A DNA stretch of 64,000 nucleotides, from positions 1-64,000 of the forward strand of contig NZ_FPAT01000014.1 in NCBI RefSeq assembly GCF_900116555.1, written 5' to 3'. Positions 16,051 to 25,577 of the stretch are shown one piece after another. This DNA comes from Actinopolyspora lacussalsi subsp. righensis. GTDB taxonomy: Bacteria > Actinomycetota > Actinomycetes > Mycobacteriales > Pseudonocardiaceae. Each line of letters starts with the position of its first letter. The first letter of the stretch is position 1. Below the pieces are notes generated by a model. It made no database searches. It saw only the letters and a list, made by a program, of their open reading frames with translations, and was not told the origin of the DNA. The position numbers were made by a program, and so were the translations under genes.

Positions 16051-16412
16051 ACACCCGATCACGTGGTACTCAGGAACCTGGCGCAGTCGTTGTCGACCTG
16101 GAAGAGCCGAGACCTGCGTCTCTCGGAGGACGAACTGGTCGAGCGGTGCGTGCGGATGTTCGTCGCCGTCGGCGACACGTTCCGAGACGCAGGTTCCGGG
16201 GCCATTCGTTGCCCGTCCAGCACGAGCTCCTCTCGGGAAGCGCGGCGGACGTTCTTGACACCCACCGTCCCGGGCCATAACGTGAGATCATTACTTAGCG
16301 AGCGATAAGTAAGCTTCGCGGGTGCCCGGTCGAGACACGACCTCGACACGTGGCGGGGCCTCCGTCGGGGGTCCGCAGGGAGCACCCGCCGGACCGTTCG
16401 GGAGGAATCGGG
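16051..16412. other. Unassigned stretch after the truncated resolvase
   Basis: About 360 bases in which no frame on either strand matches a family I recognise. It probably contains scrambled transposon DNA and, near its end, the promoter and ribosome site of the next remnant. Confidence 0.4.
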
Positions 16413-16520
16413 ATGCTGATCGAGGGAAGTTCAGCAGTGGTGACAGGTCGAAACCCCATGCTCAACGGGGAAACGATCCGACTGGACGGCGCCCTGCGCA
16501 TGGCATTGCCTGACCGGTGA
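16413..16520 (+). pseudogene. Internally deleted short-chain dehydrogenase
   Basis: A 35-codon frame with its ribosome site intact (GGAGGAATCGGG then ATG). It begins MLIEGSSAVVTG, the usual start of 3-hydroxyacyl-CoA-type SDRs, and jumps at once to RNPMLNGETIRLDGALRMAL, the usual end of the same proteins. Some 220 residues, including all catalytic residues, are missing, with start and stop kept in frame. The parent gene probably formed a catabolic operon with the flavoprotein downstream. Confidence 0.75.
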
Positions 16521-17567
<1,047 letters not shown>

Positions 17568-17624
17568 AGGATTCGTCTCGCTTCGCCGCACAGGGGCGGA
17601 GTCGGCGGGTACGTGTGTGATGGG

Positions 17625-18317
17625 ATGTCTGCCGTGCGAGCTTCACGGGATCCCGCCGCGGACGTGTCAACATCCGATTGGCGCGTATTCGCCGGTGAGG
17701 AGCTGTCACCGATCCTGCGTGGCGCCCTGGAGATGTTTCACGAGCACGGTTACCACGGAACGTCCGTGCGGATGATCGCCAACAGGGTAGGGGTCACCGT
17801 ACCCGCGTTGTACTATCACTACGAGAACAAGCAGGCGATGCTCGCCGCGCTGCTGGAGTCCGGCCTCCGGGAACTGGTCACCCGTGCTCGCCAGGCGGTC
17901 GCCGAAAGCAGCGAGGATCCCGTGGAACGGTTCGCGAATCTGGTCGAGTGCCTCGTGCTGTGCATGACACATCGATTGCAGTGGGCCTCGTTGGACTCCG
18001 AGCTGCGGCACCTCGACTCCGTCAACCGGGAACACTACGCGGCGCTTCGCAAGGAGATCGAGACCCTGTTCGCCACGATCCTGCACACGGGTACACAACG
18101 GGGGATTTTCGACACCGCTGGTGTCACGGACACCGCACGAGCGCTGCTCGGCATGTTTCAGGCCATCGTGACCTGGTACGACCCGGCCGGTTCAGTATCG
18201 CCGGAGAAGCTCGCCGAACGCTACGTCGGGATAGCCGCTCGCTGTGTGGGCGTCAGCGAGCAGGTGCTGCGGTGGCTCGATTCACGTGGTGGTACTCGTC
18301 CGGATCGGACCGAGTAG
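17625..18317 (+). CDS. TetR-family transcriptional regulator
   Basis: A 230-residue protein with an N-terminal helix-turn-helix (about residues 30-75; FHEHGYHGTSVRMIANRVGV, then YYHYENKQAML) and an all-helical ligand domain. The C-terminal half (MTHRLQWASLDSELRHLDSV) resembles TetR proteins controlling fatty-acid or sterol catabolism. ATG 17625 is used; an in-frame GTG lies four codons upstream and neither has a strong ribosome site. It is 57 bp after the flavoprotein gene in the same direction and probably regulates it. Confidence 0.9.
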   Translation: MSAVRASRDPAADVSTSDWRVFAGEELSPILRGALEMFHEHGYHGTSVRMIANRVGVTVPALYYHYENKQAMLAALLESGLRELVTRARQAVAESSEDPVERFANLVECLVLCMTHRLQWASLDSELRHLDSVNREHYAALRKEIETLFATILHTGTQRGIFDTAGVTDTARALLGMFQAIVTWYDPAGSVSPEKLAERYVGIAARCVGVSEQVLRWLDSRGGTRPDRTE

Positions 18318-18520
18318 TACCGCGCGCCGTGCCGCCCGGCCCGCGCGTGGCCTCGACCTGGCGGTCGGTCGCCCTCGGACCCATCTCAGGGCAGGTGGTC
18401 ACGTTCGGAGTTTCACTGTCACTTCGTGCACGCCTCTGTTGAGACGATCTTCTCGGAAATGATGCCGCGTACGATTGAGACGGTTTTCTGTCCCACTGGC
18501 GAAGAACCAACGGAGGCACG

Positions 18521-18721
18521 ATGAAAATCGAGATCGACGAGGAGAAATGCATCGGCGCCGGGCAGTGCGTCATGAGCTCCCCGGAAACCTTCGACCAACG
18601 CGAGGAGGACGGAGTCGCGTTCCTGCTCGAGGAGTCACCGGCACCGGAACGTCGGGCGCGGGTCCGTGAGGCCGCGACACTGTGCCCGGCCGCCGCGATC
18701 ACGGTTGTCGAGGACCACTAG
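18521..18721 (+). CDS. Small ferredoxin ([3Fe-4S]/[4Fe-4S] type)
   Basis: A 66-residue ferredoxin with Cys10 and Cys16 in CIGAGQC and the late CP pair (LCPAAAI), the pattern of actinomycete ferredoxins that carry a [3Fe-4S] cluster and serve cytochrome P450s. No P450 or ferredoxin reductase gene is near, so its partner must be elsewhere. A good ribosome site (GGAGG) precedes the ATG. Its stop overlaps by four bases the stop of the convergent MerR-peroxiredoxin gene. Confidence 0.9.
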   Translation: MKIEIDEEKCIGAGQCVMSSPETFDQREEDGVAFLLEESPAPERRARVREAATLCPAAAITVVEDH

Positions 18722-19698
18722 ATCTGGTTCCTCGGCAGGGTGTTCTCCCGGAGCCAACTCAACACCTGCCCGGCGTGCTCTCGCGGCGCGGAGATCGGGT
18801 GGAAGACGTGCTCGACCAGGCCCTCGTGCACGATCAGGGTCAGCCGCTCGTACAGCCGCAGCCCATCTACCCGGAACGTGGGAAGCCCGAGTGCTCGGGC
18901 CAGGTTGTGCGTGGGGTCGGACAGCATCGGAAACGGCAGGTCTAATCGCTCGACCAGTTCACGCTGGTACTCGGAGTGTTGACTGGACAGGCCGAACACC
19001 CCTGCCGCGCCCGCTGTCAGCAGTTCCCGGTGGTGATCGCGGAAACCGCAGGCCTCGGCAGTGCAGCCGCGTGCTCCGGGAATCGTGTCCCAACCGTCGG
19101 GCAGATCGACCCGCGGGCTGCCGGTGAGCGGGTAGACGTAGATCACCGTGCGCCCCGCCCCGAGTGCGTCGAGGCGGACCGTTCCGCCGTCGGTGTCACG
19201 CAACGGTAGATCCGGCATCCGCGTGCCGGGCAGCTGCTCGGCGCTGCCACCGTCAGGGGTGGGCGAGTCATCGGCCGGGGCCGGGTGGGCTCCCGCTTGC
19301 CGAACCGTGTCGGCCGACGAGTCGGCATCGCCCCGGTGGGCGGCCCGCGCGAGCTGCTCGCGCAGCGCCGCCCGCCGGTTGGTCAGTTCGTCGATGCGGT
19401 GCGTGAGCTCGTCGATGGCGTCCCGGTAGGTGGCAAGTGAGGCGGGGCAGTCGTCGGCGTGCCCGTGACCGGCCGTGAGGCAGTCCAGGAACGGCCGGCT
19501 ACGTCCCGCGGGGATTCCGAGCTCACCGAGCTCCCGGATCTGCCGCACCAGCCGCACGTCGTGCTCCCCGTAATTCCGATAACCATTGGCCAGCCGCGCG
19601 GGATCGAGCAAACCCAGCGACTCGTAGTAGCGCACCGCTTTGGTCGTCACGCCGGCCCTGCGGGCCACCTCACCGATCCGTATCCCTGTCACCACCAC
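18718..19698 (-). CDS. MerR regulator fused to a peroxiredoxin (BCP/PrxQ-like) domain
   Basis: A 326-residue two-domain protein. Residues 5-75 are a MerR winged helix (IGEVARRAGVTTKAVRYYES, then LLDPARLANGYRNYGEHDVR) followed by the dimer coiled coil (to ~118). A Pro/Asp-rich linker leads to a thioredoxin-fold peroxiredoxin domain (~155-320). In GARGCTAEACGFRD, Cys212 and Cys217 have the spacing of the peroxidatic and resolving cysteines of BCP-type enzymes. The fusion suggests a regulator that senses peroxide or disulfide state through its own catalytic cysteines. The start is one of three tandem GTG codons at 19690-19698, right after a MerR-type promoter, so the mRNA is probably leaderless. 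Confidence 0.85.
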   Translation of the reverse strand: MVVTGIRIGEVARRAGVTTKAVRYYESLGLLDPARLANGYRNYGEHDVRLVRQIRELGELGIPAGRSRPFLDCLTAGHGHADDCPASLATYRDAIDELTHRIDELTNRRAALREQLARAAHRGDADSSADTVRQAGAHPAPADDSPTPDGGSAEQLPGTRMPDLPLRDTDGGTVRLDALGAGRTVIYVYPLTGSPRVDLPDGWDTIPGARGCTAEACGFRDHHRELLTAGAAGVFGLSSQHSEYQRELVERLDLPFPMLSDPTHNLARALGLPTFRVDGLRLYERLTLIVHEGLVEHVFHPISAPREHAGQVLSWLRENTLPRNQI

Positions 19699-19707
19699 AA
19701 ACGCTAA

Positions 19708-19732
19708 ACCCTGCCCCCGAGGGCAAGGTCAA
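19708..19732 (-). promoter_or_regulatory. MerR-type operator/promoter of the fusion gene
   Basis: ACCCTGCCC (19708-19716) and GGGCAAGGT (19721-19729) form a nearly perfect 9-bp dyad around four bases. On the minus strand TTGACC (19727-19732) serves as a -35, followed after 19 bases by TTAGCG as a weak -10. The 19-bp spacer with a central dyad is the hallmark of MerR-activated promoters. It ends three bases before the first GTG, so autoregulation with leaderless translation is likely. Confidence 0.75.
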
Positions 19733-19899
19733 CTCGAAACCACCGGGCAGCCCGCGCAGCACCGACCGACAGCTGTGGTGCGGCGAGAGCTGTGCATACC
19801 CGGACCAGCGCGGTTTCGATCCCGTTGGCCGGTGCGGCATCGTGCTCGCCGTGTCCGCGCACTGCCCGGGAACGTGCCGTGCACTCATGGCCGGCTGGT

Positions 19900-20982
19900 T
19901 CAGAAGCGAGTCGGGCGGAACGGTTCGGCCAGCGGGTGCGGGGTGCCGAGCACTTCCTGTGCCGCGATCTCGCCGAGTACCGGGCCCAGCGACACGCCGC
20001 TGTGGGTGGCGATCACGTAGCAACCGTCATTCCCGGGAACCGGGCCGATGATGGACATGCCGTCACTGGGCATCGGGCGCACGCCCACGAAGACGTTCTC
20101 CACCCGGGCCCCGGCCGCACCGGGCAACACGTGCGGCAACCTGGCGAGCACCCGCTGCGCGAGGGCGTCCGCATCGGGGTCCTCGGTGAGCGTGCGGTCG
20201 AGGTCATGGCAGTGCAGCACCAACCGGTTGCCGGTGTGCGGCCGGATGCTCAGCCCAGGTGCGTGGATCACCCGGGTGACCGGCTCGGCCACCGGTGTGG
20301 TGCGCACCAGCAGGCCACGAGTCAGCCGTTCCGGAACGCCGGGCGGCAGCAACGGCAGGTCGGGTATCAGATCCACATTGCCCCGACCCGCGCAGCACAG
20401 CACGGCGTCGGCGGTGATCTCCGCCCCACTCCTCAGCCGGACACTGGAACCGGACACGCCCTCGGCCCGCTCACCGCTCCGCACCCGCACACCGGCCGCG
20501 CGGGCCCTGGCCAGCACGGCGGACAGCATGAGGCCACCGAGGACGTGCCTGTCGTTGGGGTAGAAGTGGACGGGGCCGACGACGTTTTCCAGGCTCAATC
20601 CCGGCTCCAGGTCGCGGAGCACCTCGGAGGGCATCTTCCCCTCGACCTGATAGCCGAGCTCGTGGTACCTGTCGGCGACGAGGCGCTGGGCATCCGCGCT
20701 CGCCTCGTCGGATCCCCAGTGCAGGTTGCCTTTCCGGAACAACCACTGCGGCGCGTCGACCGTGTCGGCGGCCAGACGTTCGTGTGCCGCCAACGCCTCG
20801 ACGCTCAGCTCGTAGTAGCCGGTGTGCTTGTTGTCGATGGCGTTGACCCAGCCGAAACTGTGCGCGGACAGCGTGTCGGCGGGCTCCTGCTGCGTCAGCA
20901 GTGTGACTTCGACACCGGCTTCGGCGAGCCGTAACGCGGCACAGCCGCCGACCGCACCCGCACCGATCACCAGGACCCTCAT
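19900..20982 (-). CDS. FAD-dependent D-amino-acid-oxidase-type oxidoreductase
   Basis: A 360-residue flavoenzyme of the DAO/glycine-oxidase fold. The N-terminal dinucleotide motif VLVIGAGAVGGCAALRLAEA binds FAD. The C-terminal part has VGVRPMPSDGMSIIGPVPGN and VIATHSGVSLGPVLGEIAAQ, the typical substrate-side signatures. It probably oxidises an amino or imino acid, but the substrate is unknown. The ATG at 20982 has GGAAGA just upstream; the open frame extends 66 codons further without support. Confidence 0.85.
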   Translation of the reverse strand: MRVLVIGAGAVGGCAALRLAEAGVEVTLLTQQEPADTLSAHSFGWVNAIDNKHTGYYELSVEALAAHERLAADTVDAPQWLFRKGNLHWGSDEASADAQRLVADRYHELGYQVEGKMPSEVLRDLEPGLSLENVVGPVHFYPNDRHVLGGLMLSAVLARARAAGVRVRSGERAEGVSGSSVRLRSGAEITADAVLCCAGRGNVDLIPDLPLLPPGVPERLTRGLLVRTTPVAEPVTRVIHAPGLSIRPHTGNRLVLHCHDLDRTLTEDPDADALAQRVLARLPHVLPGAAGARVENVFVGVRPMPSDGMSIIGPVPGNDGCYVIATHSGVSLGPVLGEIAAQEVLGTPHPLAEPFRPTRF

Positions 20983-21319
20983 GTTCTTCCTTCCGTTGGC
21001 CGCATCCGATTCGCGACAACCATGGACAGCAGCGGCCCGTGGTGGAAATATCCATTGTGGACCTTTTGCTGATGGCCACCGGAGGAACGTGGTCAGCCAG
21101 CCCTTGCTGTCGGCGGGAACTCGATGCCGGGAGAGCCGACTCGCGAATCCACTGGTCGAGGAGTTCCACCGGCTCGACAACCACGGGAGTGCACGGAACC
21201 GCCACGCGCCGTCTGGGAAACATCACCGACGAGCGGGAAAGAATGTTCCACCGCCGTCGGTGATGTCGACGCAGCAGGATCCGGGGCTCATGCTTGACGA
21301 AAAGTCCGGGCGAGCCGCC
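20983..21319. other. Intergenic, nothing recognised
   Basis: About 340 bases upstream of the flavoenzyme and downstream of the CsaA-like gene. It presumably holds the flavoenzyme promoter. No gene, repeat or clear terminator was seen. Confidence 0.4.
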
Positions 21320-21655
21320 TCAGACGAGGCGGTGGCCGTTCGGGACGGGGAACTCGAAGCCGGCGAGCACGACGCCCCCGTGCTCGTCGTGGACACCGGT
21401 GACCAGCACTTCCGATTTCACGCCCGCTACGCGTCTGGGTTCGAAATTGCAGACGCACAACACCTGACGCCCCAGCAGGTCCTCGGGCGTGTAGTACTCG
21501 GTGATCTGGGCGCTGGACGTGCGCACGCCGTGCTCACCGAGATCGACCGAGAGCACGTAGCAGGGGTTGCGTGCTGCCGTATTCGACTCGGCGGCGACGA
21601 CGGTCCCCACTCGAAGCTCGACCCGTTCGAAGTCGGCCCACTCGATCGTCGTCAT
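21320..21655 (-). CDS. csaA: CsaA-like tRNA-binding domain protein
   Basis: A 111-residue stand-alone OB-fold of the CsaA/EMAPII tRNA-binding family. It has the typical start FERVELRVGTVVAAE, then SSAQITEYYTPEDLLGRQVL and NFEPRRVAGVKSEVLVTG. In Bacillus CsaA acts as an export-related chaperone and binds tRNA-like structures. Many CsaA-type relatives read ITxxYxxExLxGrQV as here. No ribosome site stands out before the ATG. Confidence 0.85.
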   Translation of the reverse strand: MTTIEWADFERVELRVGTVVAAESNTAARNPCYVLSVDLGEHGVRTSSAQITEYYTPEDLLGRQVLCVCNFEPRRVAGVKSEVLVTGVHDEHGGVVLAGFEFPVPNGHRLV

Positions 21656-21754
21656 GCCATACCCGTCAACATCGGCCCGTCACGTTTCCGAGGACAGTGC
21701 GTTGTCCTCACCGAGCGGAGTGTACTGGTGCCACTGGCATCGACGTCCGAGCGT

Positions 21755-22666
21755 TCATCGGAACGACCGCAGCGCCACCTCGGCCGCTCGGGCGATGAGC
21801 GCGTTGTCGTACTCGGCGTCGGCGGCGTCCCGGTCGGACAGCACCGCGAGCACGATGGGTGCCCGTTTCGGTGGCCACAGCACGGCGATGTCGTTGCGGG
21901 TGCCGTAGTCGGCGGCGCCGCTTTTGTCCCCCACCCGCCAGCCGTCCGGGGCCCCGGCCCGGATGAGCTCGTCACCGGTGGTGACGTTGCGCAGCATCCT
22001 GTTGAGCACGGCGCGTTCGTCCTTCGGCAACGCGTTTCCGACGGTGAAAGCACGCAGGCTGGTTGCCAGTGCGCGCGGGGTGCTGGTGTCGCGGATGTCA
22101 CCGGGTTCGGTCGCGTTGAGCTCTGGCTCGATCCGGTCGACGTGGGTGGTGGCGTCACCGATCTCGCGCAGCACCGCGCTGAGCCCCTCGGGGCCGCCGA
22201 GCTCGTCGAACATGAGGTTCGCGGCGGTGTTGTCGCTGTAGCGCACGGCGGCGTCGAGCACGGAACGCAGGGTCATACCGCTGTCGACGTGTTTCTTCGT
22301 GACCGGCGAGTACGCGACGAGATCGGAGCGATCGTAGGTGATCCGCTTGTCCAGTCCTTCCAGCGAGGTTCGCCGCAGCACCGCTGCCGCCGTCAGCGCC
22401 TTGTGCGTGGAGGCATAGGCGAAACGCTCATCGGCACGGTAGGACAGTTCCCGTCCCGTCGCCGTGTCGACGGCGTAGACACCGAGGCTGACGTCGAATT
22501 CACGTTCGAGTCGTTCGAAGTCCTCGTGGGGGACCGATGCGGCGGAGGGCACGGTCGTCGAGTTCCGTGCGGGAGCAGGCTGCTCGGCCTCGACACCGGT
22601 GCAGCCGACCAGGGTGAGCAGGGCCGCCGAAGCCAGGAGGGCTCCGCAGGCACGCCGTACGAACAA
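21755..22666 (-). CDS. bla: Class A beta-lactamase, lipoprotein form
   Basis: A 303-residue protein with a lipoprotein signal: basic start, hydrophobic core and lipobox LTLVGC ending at Cys22. All class A motifs are present: Ser86-x-x-Lys89 (STHK), Ser144-Asp-Asn146 (SDN), Glu180 to Asn184 (EPELN) and Lys248-Ser-Gly (KSG). It should hydrolyse penicillins and some cephalosporins at the outer face of the membrane. The start is TTG at 22666, with AAAGGAAC upstream. It diverges from a LysR gene across about 100 bp, the arrangement of inducible ampR/ampC-type pairs. Confidence 0.93.
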   Translation of the reverse strand: MFVRRACGALLASAALLTLVGCTGVEAEQPAPARNSTTVPSAASVPHEDFERLEREFDVSLGVYAVDTATGRELSYRADERFAYASTHKALTAAAVLRRTSLEGLDKRITYDRSDLVAYSPVTKKHVDSGMTLRSVLDAAVRYSDNTAANLMFDELGGPEGLSAVLREIGDATTHVDRIEPELNATEPGDIRDTSTPRALATSLRAFTVGNALPKDERAVLNRMLRNVTTGDELIRAGAPDGWRVGDKSGAADYGTRNDIAVLWPPKRAPIVLAVLSDRDAADAEYDNALIARAAEVALRSFR

Positions 22667-22743
22667 GGCGGTTCCTTTCGTCGTCGCTTGTCCCGAGCAG
22701 TCTCATCGGCCCCGACTCATCCTGTCCAAGTCACGAACGGATG

Positions 22744-22775
22744 ATTCAATGCCGAATGCGTATAAGCTGTGGCTG
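22744..22775 (+). promoter_or_regulatory. LysR gene promoter, probably leaderless
   Basis: TATAAG at 22761-22766 is a good -10 placed two bases before GTG 22769 and eight before GTG 22775, so the transcript likely starts at or near the second GTG. ATTC-N6-GAAT at 22744-22757 is a candidate LysR half-site pair in the divergent control region. Confidence 0.5.
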
Positions 22776-23665
22776 TGGACCTGGTGGGTGGTTGCAAGGC
22801 GTTCGTGGCAGTCAGCGAAGCGGGAAGCTTCACTCGTGGTGCCGCACTGGCCGGTATTCCCCAGTCGGTGGCCAGCCGTCGGGTTTCGGCACTGGAACGC
22901 CATCTCGGTGAGCTGCTGTTCGACCGTTCGAACAGGAAGGCGGTACTGACACCGTTCGGCAGGGACATGCTTCCCTCCGCACGACGCCTGGTCCGACTCG
23001 CCGACGCGATGGAGCAGGACGCCCACCACGCCAGGTTCCGTCCGCTACGGATCGCCGTCCCCGAAACCTGCACCACTCGCGACCTGGCCGAACTCGACTC
23101 CGAAGCACGTGCTCACGAGCTGTTCCTCGAGTTCCACCCGGCTCCACCCGGCGAACGTTCCGAGCTGGTGCGCACGCACCAGGTACGGGCGGCCGTCACG
23201 GCGGTGCCCGCCGATACCGGTGTGTGGACCGTTCCACTGGGGCTGGCAGGCACTACCGCACTGGCCCCGGGTTCGGTCTACTTGGAAAGCCTGCGTGTGG
23301 GACGATCCGGCCGGTTACCGCGGCGTCGGGTCTGGATCCAACCGGAGGACGATGTTCCGCACATCCGGGACCGCCTCGTGCGAACCCGCGACGCCGTCGG
23401 ACTGCGGCCCTCCCAGATCACCGTCGCCGACTCGCTGACCGCGGCCACAGCCGAGGTGCTGGGCTCGGCGGACCTGCTGGTGTGCTCGGCCGCGCAGGCC
23501 CGTGAACTCGGAATGACATGGCGGGCGATCGGTGAGCTGCGGATCGAACGTGGTTTCGACATCGAGGCCGTTGTCGCCGCCGACGCCACACGCATCCGCG
23601 ACCGGCTCCGGCACGTCGTCGCACGAGCACTCGGAGCCACAGTGGGCGGACAGGAGACGGCATGA
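22769..23665 (+). CDS. LysR-family regulator of the beta-lactamase locus
   Basis: A 298-residue LysR-type protein. The N-terminal winged helix-turn-helix (residues ~5-65) reads AVSEAGSFTRGAALAGIPQS with VASRRVSALERHLG; the rest is a substrate-binding-type effector domain. The annotated GTG is 22769; GTG 22775 may be the actual leaderless start. It diverges from the lipoprotein beta-lactamase, and its stop overlaps the start of a second beta-lactamase-like gene by four bases (ATGA). This indicates a regulator that controls both. Confidence 0.9.
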   Translation: MAVDLVGGCKAFVAVSEAGSFTRGAALAGIPQSVASRRVSALERHLGELLFDRSNRKAVLTPFGRDMLPSARRLVRLADAMEQDAHHARFRPLRIAVPETCTTRDLAELDSEARAHELFLEFHPAPPGERSELVRTHQVRAAVTAVPADTGVWTVPLGLAGTTALAPGSVYLESLRVGRSGRLPRRRVWIQPEDDVPHIRDRLVRTRDAVGLRPSQITVADSLTAATAEVLGSADLLVCSAAQARELGMTWRAIGELRIERGFDIEAVVAADATRIRDRLRHVVARALGATVGGQETA

Positions 23666-24564
23666 GCATCGAATCACTGACCAGGGGACTGCGAGCGGAA
23701 CTCGAGAACGGGGGGCTACGGGGATCATTCCTCGTACGCGACCTGCACTCCGGTCACGAACTCGGCATCGCCCCGGACGTGTGGTACCCGATCGCCTCAT
23801 TGATCAAGGTTCCACTGGCCGCCGCCACACTCGAACGCATCCGCATCGGCGAGCTCGACGGCTCCACCACGGTCGAAGTGCGACCAGGCCGCATCACCAC
23901 ACCGGGGCCGACCGGACTGAGCCGGTTTCACCACCCGGCCCGCGTGGCGCTCGACGATCTGCTGTACCTGAGCACTTCGATCAGTGACGGAACGGCCGCC
24001 GACGCACTGTTCGACCTGACCTCACCCGAGGAGGTCACCCGGCTGCTGCGGCAGTGGGAACTGCACGGCATCACCGCACGCCACCGAATGAGCGACCTCA
24101 CCGACACCCCCGCGGAACGCCTCGAGCCCACCGAGGTCTCCCTCGCTCACACACTGGCCATCACCGCAGGTACCGCCGGGAACGGTCACCCGGTGTCCCA
24201 ACTCGACGTCACTCGTGCCAACGCGGGCTCTGCCAGAGCCCTCGTCGACCTGCTGCAGGCACTGTGGATCCCCTCCGGCATACCTCGAAGCATCGGCACG
24301 CGGGTACGCGAACTCATGGCCAACAACCTGCTGCGGCAACGCCTGGCCCCGGAATTCGTCTCCGACGCCTCGACATGGGCGTCCAAGACCGGAACACTGC
24401 TCAACCTGCGCCACGAGATCGGCGTGGTCGAACACGCCGACGGGCGGGCCTTCGGAATCGCCGCGCTGACCGAATCCCGGGTGGCCGCTGCCAATCAGCC
24501 CGAAGCCGACGCGCTGATGGCGTGGGTGGCGCGAACACTGCGCGATCAGCTGCGGCGCGGCTGA
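23662..24564 (+). CDS. Class A beta-lactamase-like serine hydrolase without signal peptide
   Basis: A 300-residue protein with the acyl-serine motif Ser46-Leu-Ile-Lys49, Ser108-Asp-Gly110 where class A enzymes have Ser-Asp-Asn, and Lys242-Thr-Gly244. No EPxLN motif like that of the first enzyme is obvious, and no export signal is present. This suggests a cytoplasmic esterase or ligand-binding homologue rather than a classical resistance enzyme. It overlaps the LysR stop by four bases and is translationally coupled to it. Confidence 0.85.
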   Translation: MSIESLTRGLRAELENGGLRGSFLVRDLHSGHELGIAPDVWYPIASLIKVPLAAATLERIRIGELDGSTTVEVRPGRITTPGPTGLSRFHHPARVALDDLLYLSTSISDGTAADALFDLTSPEEVTRLLRQWELHGITARHRMSDLTDTPAERLEPTEVSLAHTLAITAGTAGNGHPVSQLDVTRANAGSARALVDLLQALWIPSGIPRSIGTRVRELMANNLLRQRLAPEFVSDASTWASKTGTLLNLRHEIGVVEHADGRAFGIAALTESRVAAANQPEADALMAWVARTLRDQLRRG

Positions 24565-24721
24565 CCCGGGCGCTCCGCCGAGGAAGCGGTGTGCTCGCTA
24601 CCGGCACGGCGCGGTGCTCGCGATCTGGATAGGCTGAACGGCCGTGACGGTGCGGGGCGGCTGTTCGGATCCGGCTCACCGCACCGTTGCCACCACCGCC
24701 TCGGACGAAAGGACAGGGTTG

Positions 24722-25489
24722 ATGACTGCCGTACAGGGAACCATGGTGGACGTACCCACTCCGGACGGGGTCGCCGACGCCTATCTGACGCATCCCGACG
24801 ACGGGGCCGCGCATCCTGCCGTGCTGTTGTACATGGACGCCTTCGGAGTACGTCCGCACCTGACCGCGATGGCCGACCGGCTGGCCGCCGCCGGCTACAC
24901 CGTGCTGGTGCCCAACGTCTTCTACCGCCACGGGCGTGCCCCGGTCGTCGAGCTGCCCGAGTTCATCGACCCGGGCAGGCGTCCTGAGATCTTCGACGAG
25001 ATCGGTCCGATGATGCGGGCGCTGACCCCTGAACTGGCGATGCGTGATGCCGGTGCCTACCTGGATTGGCTGCGACAGCGGCCGGAGGCCGACGGGGGAG
25101 CGGTCGGTGTCACCGGCTACTGCATGGGGGCGGTGCTGGCGTTGCGCACGGCCGGGACCTATCCGGATCAGGTGGCGGCCATGGCGGGTTTCCACGGTGG
25201 TGGTCTGGCCAACGAGGAGCCCGACAGCCCGCATCTGCTGGCCGGGAACATCACGGCGGAGCTCTACTTCGGCCACGCCGATCAGGACCACGCCCTGCCG
25301 CCCGAGCAGATCGAGCGGCTCGACCGGGCGCTGACGGAGGCGGGGGTGTCGTTCCACAGCGAGGTGTACCCGGGCGCCGGACACGGCTACACCCAGGCCG
25401 ACACCGCCGCCTACGACGAGCAGGCCACCGAACGGCACTGGGCGGCGTTGCTGGACCTGTTCGGCCGTACGTTGAAACCGGGCTCATAA
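24722..25489 (+). CDS. Dienelactone hydrolase family protein
   Basis: A 255-residue alpha/beta hydrolase of the DLH family. The nucleophile Cys lies in GYCMGA, the acid in FGHADQDHAL and the histidine in GAGHGYTQ. DLH enzymes open dienelactone in chloroaromatic breakdown, but many act on other esters or lactones. The ATG at 24722 follows an AGGACAGGG ribosome site. It stands alone, convergent with the MerR gene. Confidence 0.88.
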   Translation: MTAVQGTMVDVPTPDGVADAYLTHPDDGAAHPAVLLYMDAFGVRPHLTAMADRLAAAGYTVLVPNVFYRHGRAPVVELPEFIDPGRRPEIFDEIGPMMRALTPELAMRDAGAYLDWLRQRPEADGGAVGVTGYCMGAVLALRTAGTYPDQVAAMAGFHGGGLANEEPDSPHLLAGNITAELYFGHADQDHALPPEQIERLDRALTEAGVSFHSEVYPGAGHGYTQADTAAYDEQATERHWAALLDLFGRTLKPGS

Positions 25490-25577
25490 GACCAGCGACC
25501 CGTGGTGGGCAGCGGGGAACACTCCGATGTCGGGCCGTGTTCGTCGGTTGGTCCCGTGGCTCGGCCCTGTACTTTCC

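Noticed and set aside
15580-16278. Long open frame on the minus strand across the truncated resolvase
   Set aside because: It is antisense to a recognisable resolvase start, has no family similarity and no ribosome site; long shadow frames are common in this G/C-rich DNA.
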